A stretch of DNA of 10,748 bases, taken from assembly GCA_044356825.1 (NCBI GenBank), contig JBIKVM010000091.1:1-10748 (forward strand), read 5' to 3'. The notes below the pieces were generated by a model. It searched no databases, was not told the origin of the DNA, and saw only the letters and a program-made list of their open reading frames with translations. The position numbers and the translations under genes were made by a program. This document shows, one piece after another, positions 7,155-10,748 of the stretch; position 1 is the stretch's first letter; each line of letters begins with the position of its first letter. This stretch comes from JAUREX01 sp044356825 (GTDB lineage Bacteria > Pseudomonadota > Alphaproteobacteria > Rhodobacterales > Rhodobacteraceae).

Positions 7155-7760
7155 TCAATCGATCACGCGGTACTGCGCCTCGGTCGGCTTCAGCGCCGCG
7201 CCGTTGATGGGCAGGATGTCCTGAGGGCAGGCCGACATTGCCACGACGCAATCGAGCACCGCCCGCAGCACCACCCGGTCGCCCGGCTTCGACAGCGGCT
7301 CGCCCCAGGCGGTCGCGCCGTCGGGGGCGACGGGGATGTTCATCCACAGATTGAGGGGGCTCGGCACCTCGGGTGCGCGCAGCCCGATTTGCGACAGGCC
7401 CGCATGCAGGTTGTCGGTGCAGTTGTCGTGATATTCGGTGCAGCCGAGCAGACCATAGCGATAGTTGTCGCAGGCCGCGATGATGGTGTCGTGCCGCCCC
7501 GGCGACGTGTCTTCCTCGAAGATCAGAATGGGACGGCGGCGGTTGGTATACAGCTTGTGTCCCTTCGTCGGGAAGATCGTGCCGATCGTGGGGCGCGTGT
7601 GCTCCATCGACATGAACTCCGAGAGGTCCTCGGACGAGAAGCACCAGGTGTCGACGACCTGCTGGCCGTGGGTGTTGACGATCTCGATCGCCTGACCCGC
7701 GCGGAGGCGGGCGGCACGGCCACGACGGGCCGGAAGGGTCTGGAATGGCAGGTCGGACAT
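7155..7760 (-). CDS. DUF1989 family protein (urea carboxylase-associated type)
   Basis: A 201-residue DUF1989 protein. Hallmarks are QQVVDTWCFS at 34-42, the block GCTEYHDNC at 106-114 (Cys107, His111 and Cys114 probably bind a metal), PSPLNLWMNIPV at 133-144 and the C-terminal CPQDILPING at 178-187. DUF1989 proteins are annotated as urea carboxylase-associated; the carboxyguanidine deiminase CgdA/CgdB of guanidine breakdown belongs here, but is a pair, whereas one copy is visible in this window. The start at 7760 follows a GGAG ribosome site (complement of 7767-7770) by 6 bases; the frame continues upstream to 8465 antisense to creatinase, which is rejected. It is divergent from creatinase and ends two bases from the cupin stop. 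A role in handling urea, guanidine or a creatine-derived compound is a reasonable inference. Confidence 0.92.
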   Translation of the reverse strand: MSDLPFQTLPARRGRAARLRAGQAIEIVNTHGQQVVDTWCFSSEDLSEFMSMEHTRPTIGTIFPTKGHKLYTNRRRPILIFEEDTSPGRHDTIIAACDNYRYGLLGCTEYHDNCTDNLHAGLSQIGLRAPEVPSPLNLWMNIPVAPDGATAWGEPLSKPGDRVVLRAVLDCVVAMSACPQDILPINGAALKPTEAQYRVID

Positions 7761-7944
7761 GTGGAACTCCGGTTCTGGATCGGGGTGGGAATACCAGCCC
7801 CTGCCCGCCCTGTCACCGGTCACGCGAAAGACTTGCCCGGCGGGTTGCGTTCTGATAAGACGTCGCGCTGAGCACGTGGCGATGGCGTCGCCGCAGGGGC
7901 CTTCCCCGACGCTCGCGGACACTTCCGCATCGTCCTGTACGCCG

Positions 7945-7978
7945 GGACCTTTCGGGGTCCGCCGGCTCACGCGGACCC
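7945..7978. repeat. overlapping inverted repeats upstream of creatinase (alternative hairpins)
   Basis: GGGTCCGC at 7955-7962 pairs perfectly with GCGGACCC at 7971-7978 around an 8-base loop. The GGTCC core of the same left arm (7956-7960) can instead pair with GGACC at 7945-7949 across 6 bases. One segment can therefore join either of two mutually exclusive hairpins, or the array may be half-sites for a DNA-binding protein. The downstream hairpin ends 6 bases before the creatinase ribosome site (GAGG, 7985-7988), so it could affect translation if transcribed. Confidence 0.5.
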
Positions 7979-7984
7979 TCATTT

Positions 7985-7988
7985 GAGG
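7985..7988 (+). promoter_or_regulatory. ribosome binding site deciding the creatinase start
   Basis: GAGG lies 6 bases before the ATG at 7995 and supports it over the in-frame TTG at 7983, which overlaps this site. Confidence 0.7.
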
Positions 7989-7994
7989 TCTGAC

Positions 7995-9200
7995 ATGACA
8001 CAGCGTCCTGAACAGTATCGTTTCCATCAGGGTGACCGCGTTCTGCCGTTCGCCGCCACCGAATATGATGCCCGCATTGCCGGTCTGCGCAAGATCATGG
8101 CCGCCGAGGGGGTTGAGGTCGCCGTGATGACCTCGATGCACAACATCGCCTATTATTCGGGCTTTCTCTATTGCTCGTTCGGCCGTCCCTACGGCCTCGT
8201 CGTGACGGCGACCGACAGCGTCACGATCAGCGCGGGCATCGACGCGGGCCAGCCCTGGCGCCGCTGCCATGGCGACAACATCACCTATACCGACTGGGCG
8301 CGCGACAACTTCTGGCGGGCGATCCGCTCGGTCTCGGGCACGGGCCGCGCGATCGGCTTCGAAGGCGACCACCTGACGCTCGCGCAGTCGCTGAAGCTCG
8401 ACGCTTTCCTCGCCCCGTCGCGGCGCGTCGACATCGCGCCCGCGACCATGCGCCAGCGCATGCACAAGTCGGCGGCCGAGCTTGAGATCATCCGCGCCGG
8501 TGCCGCGGTCGCCGACGTGGGCGGTTTTGCGATTCGCGATTCGGTCGCGGCGGGCAAGCGCGAAATCGACATCGCGATGGCCGGACGTGACGCGATGGAG
8601 CTTGAGATCGCGCGCCGCTTCCCGGATGCGGAATACCGCGACACCTGGGTGTGGTTCCAGTCAGGCATCAACACCGACGGCGCGCACAACCCGGTGACGG
8701 CGCGCGCGCTGCAGGTGGGCGACATCCTCTCGCTCAACACCTTCCCGATGATCTCGGGCTACTACACCGCGCTCGAGCGCACGATGTTCGTGCGCGAGGT
8801 CGATGCCGCCAGCCTGCGCATCTGGGAGGCCAACGTCGCCGCGCACGAATATGGCATGAGCCTGCTTCAGCCCGGCGCGCGCTGCTCGGAAGTGACGGCC
8901 AAGATCAACGCCTTCTTCGAGGAGCGGCAGCTTCTGCAGTACCGCACCTTCGGCTACGGCCATTCCTTCGGAGTGCTGTCGCACTACTACGGCCGCGAGG
9001 CGGGGCTTGAGCTGCGCGAGGACATCGACACGGTCCTCGAGCCCGGCATGGTCATCTCGATGGAGCCGATGCTGACCATCGCCGACGGCCAGCCCGGTGC
9101 GGGCGGCTATCGCGAGCACGACATCCTGATCATCACCGAGACGGGCAACGAGGATATCACGAAGTATCCCTACGGCCCCGAATTCAACGTGGTGGGCTGA
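7995..9200 (+). CDS. creatinase (creatine amidinohydrolase), M24-fold
   Basis: A 401-residue member of the pita-bread (M24) fold, nearly the length of Pseudomonas putida creatinase (about 403). Creatinase hydrolyses creatine to sarcosine and urea in the cytoplasm and, unlike M24 peptidases, needs no metal. The segments FLYCSFGRPY, SGINTDGAHNPVT, YRTFGYGHSFGVLSHYYGRE and REDIDTVLEPGMV follow the Pseudomonas enzyme closely as I remember it. With an offset of one residue, Arg64, catalytic His231, Glu261, Arg334, Glu357 and His375 match its key residues. Asn248 in ILSLN sits where metallopeptidases have a metal-binding aspartate. The ATG start is set by GAGG 6 bases upstream. The adjacent ABC importer genes suggest uptake and hydrolysis of creatine or a similar guanidino acid. 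No sarcosine oxidase or urease gene is visible. Confidence 0.93.
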   Translation: MTQRPEQYRFHQGDRVLPFAATEYDARIAGLRKIMAAEGVEVAVMTSMHNIAYYSGFLYCSFGRPYGLVVTATDSVTISAGIDAGQPWRRCHGDNITYTDWARDNFWRAIRSVSGTGRAIGFEGDHLTLAQSLKLDAFLAPSRRVDIAPATMRQRMHKSAAELEIIRAGAAVADVGGFAIRDSVAAGKREIDIAMAGRDAMELEIARRFPDAEYRDTWVWFQSGINTDGAHNPVTARALQVGDILSLNTFPMISGYYTALERTMFVREVDAASLRIWEANVAAHEYGMSLLQPGARCSEVTAKINAFFEERQLLQYRTFGYGHSFGVLSHYYGREAGLELREDIDTVLEPGMVISMEPMLTIADGQPGAGGYREHDILIITETGNEDITKYPYGPEFNVVG

Positions 9201-9239
9201 GGGCCGGGCGCCGCGCGACCGGGCAGGCGCGCGCGCAAT

Positions 9240-9270
9240 CGCCCAAATCCCGGTCGAATCCGGGAGGGCG
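9240..9270 (+). terminator. GC-rich stem-loop after creatinase, possible weak terminator
   Basis: TCCCGG at 9248-9253 pairs with CCGGGA at 9260-9265 around a 6-base loop, and CGCCC at 9240-9244 pairs with GGGCG at 9266-9270, leaving a 3-base AAA bulge. It is an 11-bp stem starting 40 bases after the creatinase stop. No T-run follows, so it may only slow transcription or protect the RNA 3' end. Confidence 0.4.
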
Positions 9271-9285
9271 GCACCGCGCGCGCCG

Positions 9286-9319
9286 GCAATATTGCATCCG
9301 GGCGACGCTCGGCTATCTT
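9286..9319 (+). promoter_or_regulatory. candidate promoter and palindromic operator for the ABC transporter genes
   Basis: TTGCAT at 9292-9297 and TATCTT at 9314-9319, spaced 16 bases, form a moderate sigma-70-like pair about 50 bases before the ATPase start. The 10-bp palindrome GCAATATTGC at 9286-9295 overlaps the -35 element and is an AT-rich island in very GC-rich surroundings, fitting a repressor or activator site. Judged by eye only. Confidence 0.4.
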
Positions 9320-9369
9320 GACAAACGACCGGCCATCAAGGCTGGCGCCAGACAGACAGGGAAGCAACC

Positions 9370-10470
9370 GTGCCGATCGACAGAGCGAACACGTCTTTCG
9401 TCGAGTTCGACCGCGTCCAGAAAAGTTACGACGGCGTCAGCCTTGTCGTGAAGGATCTGAACCTCGCGGTCGCGAAGGGCGAGTTTCTGACCATGCTCGG
9501 GCCCTCGGGTTCGGGCAAGACCACCTGCCTCATGATGCTCGCGGGGTTCGAGACCGCGACGAACGGCGAGATCCGCCTCGACGGCCGGCCCATCAACCTC
9601 GTGCCGCCGCACAAGCGCGGCATCGGGATGGTATTCCAGAACTACGCGCTTTTTCCGCACATGACGATCGCGGAAAACCTCGCCTTTCCGCTCGAGGTGC
9701 GCGGGATGGGCAAGTCCGAGCGCGAGGCCAAGATCAAGCGCGCGCTCGACATGGTGCAGATGGGCGCCTTTGGCGCACGCCGGCCGGCGCAGCTGTCGGG
9801 CGGCCAGCAGCAGCGCATCGCGCTGGCGCGCGCGCTCGTCTTCGATCCGGCGCTTGTGCTGATGGATGAGCCGCTCGGCGCGCTCGACAAGCAGCTGCGC
9901 GAGCACATGCAGTTCGAGATCAAGCACCTGCATGAAAACCTCGGGATCACGGTCGTCTACGTCACCCATGATCAGGGCGAGGCGCTGACGATGTCGGACC
10001 GCGTCGCGGTGTTCAACGACGGCGTCGTGCAGCAACTCGCCCCGCCCGATGAACTCTACGAGCGCCCGGTCAACAGCTTCGTCGCCCAGTTCATCGGCGA
10101 GAACAACAAGCTTCATGGCCGCATCGAGGAGATCGGAGACGGCCGGGCGCTCGTGCGGCTCGACACGGGCGAGCTGATCGACGCCACGCCGGTGAACGTC
10201 AGCGCCAAGGGGCAGCGCACACTCGTCTCGATCCGCCCCGAGCGGGTGGAATTCAAGCCCGAGATGATGCCCGAGGGCGCCCACACCATCGAGGCCGAGG
10301 TGGTCGAGTTCATCTACATGGGCGACCTCTACCGCACGCGACTGCGCGTCGCGGGCTCGGACGATTTCGTCATCAAGAGCCGCAACACCCTGACCCAGCG
10401 CCGCCTGCAACCGGGTGAGCGGATCAAGATCGGCTGGGCGCCGCAGGATGCGCGCGCGCTCGACGCCTGA
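9370..10470 (+). CDS. ABC transporter ATP-binding protein, PotA-like
   Basis: A complete 366-residue importer ATPase. Walker A GPSGSGKT is at 44-51, the Q-loop glutamine at about 90 in MVFQNYALFPHMTI, signature LSGGQQQR at 142-149, Walker B LVLMDEP at 163-169, the H-loop histidine at 200 in VTHDQGEALTMSDR, and a TOBE region with SIRPERVEF and VVEFIYMGDLYRTRL at about 287-325. Length and TOBE domain match the spermidine/putrescine PotA group. It begins with GTG, supported by AGGGA at 9358-9362 seven bases upstream and by a family-like N-terminus. It lies 169 bases after creatinase with its own possible promoter, and 78 bases before the solute-binding protein, so it energises the importer whose permeases should follow beyond the right edge. 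The cargo is probably a cationic or guanidino compound such as creatine, inferred only from position. Confidence 0.95.
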   Translation: MPIDRANTSFVEFDRVQKSYDGVSLVVKDLNLAVAKGEFLTMLGPSGSGKTTCLMMLAGFETATNGEIRLDGRPINLVPPHKRGIGMVFQNYALFPHMTIAENLAFPLEVRGMGKSEREAKIKRALDMVQMGAFGARRPAQLSGGQQQRIALARALVFDPALVLMDEPLGALDKQLREHMQFEIKHLHENLGITVVYVTHDQGEALTMSDRVAVFNDGVVQQLAPPDELYERPVNSFVAQFIGENNKLHGRIEEIGDGRALVRLDTGELIDATPVNVSAKGQRTLVSIRPERVEFKPEMMPEGAHTIEAEVVEFIYMGDLYRTRLRVAGSDDFVIKSRNTLTQRRLQPGERIKIGWAPQDARALDA

Positions 10471-10548
10471 GGAACCCTGCCGCGGCCGCCGGCCGGCCCC
10501 GACAGGACTGCAATGCCGGACGAAGACCAACCAACGATGGGAGAGACC

Positions 10549-10748
10549 ATGAAGAAACTGCTCGTCACCACGACCGCCCTTGTCGGGTTCGCCTATGGCG
10601 CCCAGGCGGCCGAAATCACCGTCATGTCCTGGGGCGGCGCCTATGCCGAGAGCCAGATCGAGGCCTATCACAAGCCCTTCACCGCCCAGACCGGCATCAC
10701 GGTCGTGTCGGTCGACGCCGACAACCCGGCTGTTCCCGTGGAAACGCA
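10549..10748 (+). CDS. periplasmic solute-binding protein of ABC importer (5' part only)
   Basis: The first 66 codons of an extracellular solute-binding protein, open at the right edge. A Sec signal peptide is clear: MKK, a hydrophobic core LLVTTTALVGFAYG, then AQA/AE as probable cleavage near residue 20. The mature N-terminus EITVMSWGGAYAESQIEAY with PFTAQTGITVV is typical of the PotD/polyamine-type binding proteins. The ATG at 10549 is preferred because it gives a proper signal peptide and has GGGAGAG just upstream; in-frame ATGs at 10513 and 10537 would add an acidic stretch before the signal. It follows the ATPase by 78 bases; that gap is GC-rich (repeated GGCCG) with no strong promoter seen. 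It should determine which compound the importer captures; the binding pocket is outside the window. Confidence 0.92.
   Translation, partial: MKKLLVTTTALVGFAYGAQAAEITVMSWGGAYAESQIEAYHKPFTAQTGITVVSVDADNPAVPVET

Larger units (their letters stand above)
7761..7994. promoter_or_regulatory. divergent intergenic region, DUF1989 / creatinase
   Basis: 234 non-coding bases between divergent starts should hold both promoters. A short AT-richer patch at about 7851-7862 (around CTGATAAGA) is a possible promoter or operator core, but I could not fit a good -35/-10 pair on either strand. A GTCAC direct repeat spaced by CG lies near 7811-7822. The last 55 bases contain the inverted repeats listed at 7945-7978. 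No small ORF here looks real. Confidence 0.6.

Noticed and set aside
7945..7994. A guanidine riboswitch upstream of creatinase
   Set aside because: The hairpin loops lack the ACGR tetraloops of the mini-ykkC type, and I see no ykkC or guanidine-III consensus; only the alternative hairpins themselves are supported.
7995..9200. M24-family DMSP lyase DddP or a metallopeptidase instead of creatinase
   Set aside because: Length, FLYCSFGRPY, NTDGAHNPVT and the full set of creatinase active-site residues fit creatinase; metal-ligand positions are substituted.
10513..10548. In-frame upstream ATGs at 10513 and 10537 as start of the solute-binding protein
   Set aside because: They would place acidic residues before the signal peptide; the ATG at 10549 gives MKK plus a hydrophobic core and a good ribosome site.
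9313..10671. A 452-codon minus-strand open frame opposite the second ATPase and binding protein
   Set aside because: Its sequence is the antisense shadow of clear ABC transporter genes and shows no domain of its own.

Overview
The window is very GC-rich, with heavy use of G/C third codon positions, short intergenic gaps and ATGA start/stop overlaps. Together with the protein families present, this suggests an alphaproteobacterium, probably of the Rhodobacterales (inference from style, not from a marker gene). I see no tRNA, rRNA, CRISPR array, insertion sequence or integrase. The window reads as one compact catabolic and transport island of nine complete genes cut by two incomplete genes at the edges.

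Region 1 (1-4170, minus strand) is a five-gene run transcribed right to left: a Rieske non-heme iron oxygenase, a RidA-family protein lacking the usual catalytic arginine, a DUF1028 protein, a LysR-type regulator and a PotA-like ABC ATPase cut by the left edge. Gaps are 18, 5 and 10 bases, then a 4-base overlap, so this is almost certainly one operon. Region 2 (4171-4374) is a divergent promoter region holding a perfect 11-bp inverted repeat. Region 3 (4375-7152, plus strand) holds a flavin monooxygenase-like protein, an (R)-amine transaminase-like class IV aminotransferase and a cupin of the 2,4'-dihydroxyacetophenone dioxygenase family, the last two overlapping by ATGA.

Region 4 (7155-10748) holds a DUF1989 protein on the minus strand, whose stop codon lies two bases from that of the cupin, and divergently from it a creatinase with its catalytic residues intact. 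A second PotA-like ATPase and the start of a periplasmic solute-binding protein follow on the plus strand. The 234-base divergent gap between DUF1989 and creatinase carries nested inverted repeats close to the creatinase start. A GC-rich stem-loop and an AT-rich palindrome with a possible promoter separate creatinase from the transporter genes.

The clearest step is hydrolysis of creatine (or a close guanidino compound) to sarcosine plus urea by the creatinase, probably fed by the adjacent ABC importer. The other enzymes (Rieske oxygenase with a glutamate at the bridging position, flavin monooxygenase, amine transaminase, ketone-cleaving cupin) look like a pathway that dealkylates or oxidises a nitrogenous substrate and then cleaves the resulting carbonyl compound. 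The substrate of that second pathway cannot be named from the sequence, and the combination is the most interesting feature of the window.
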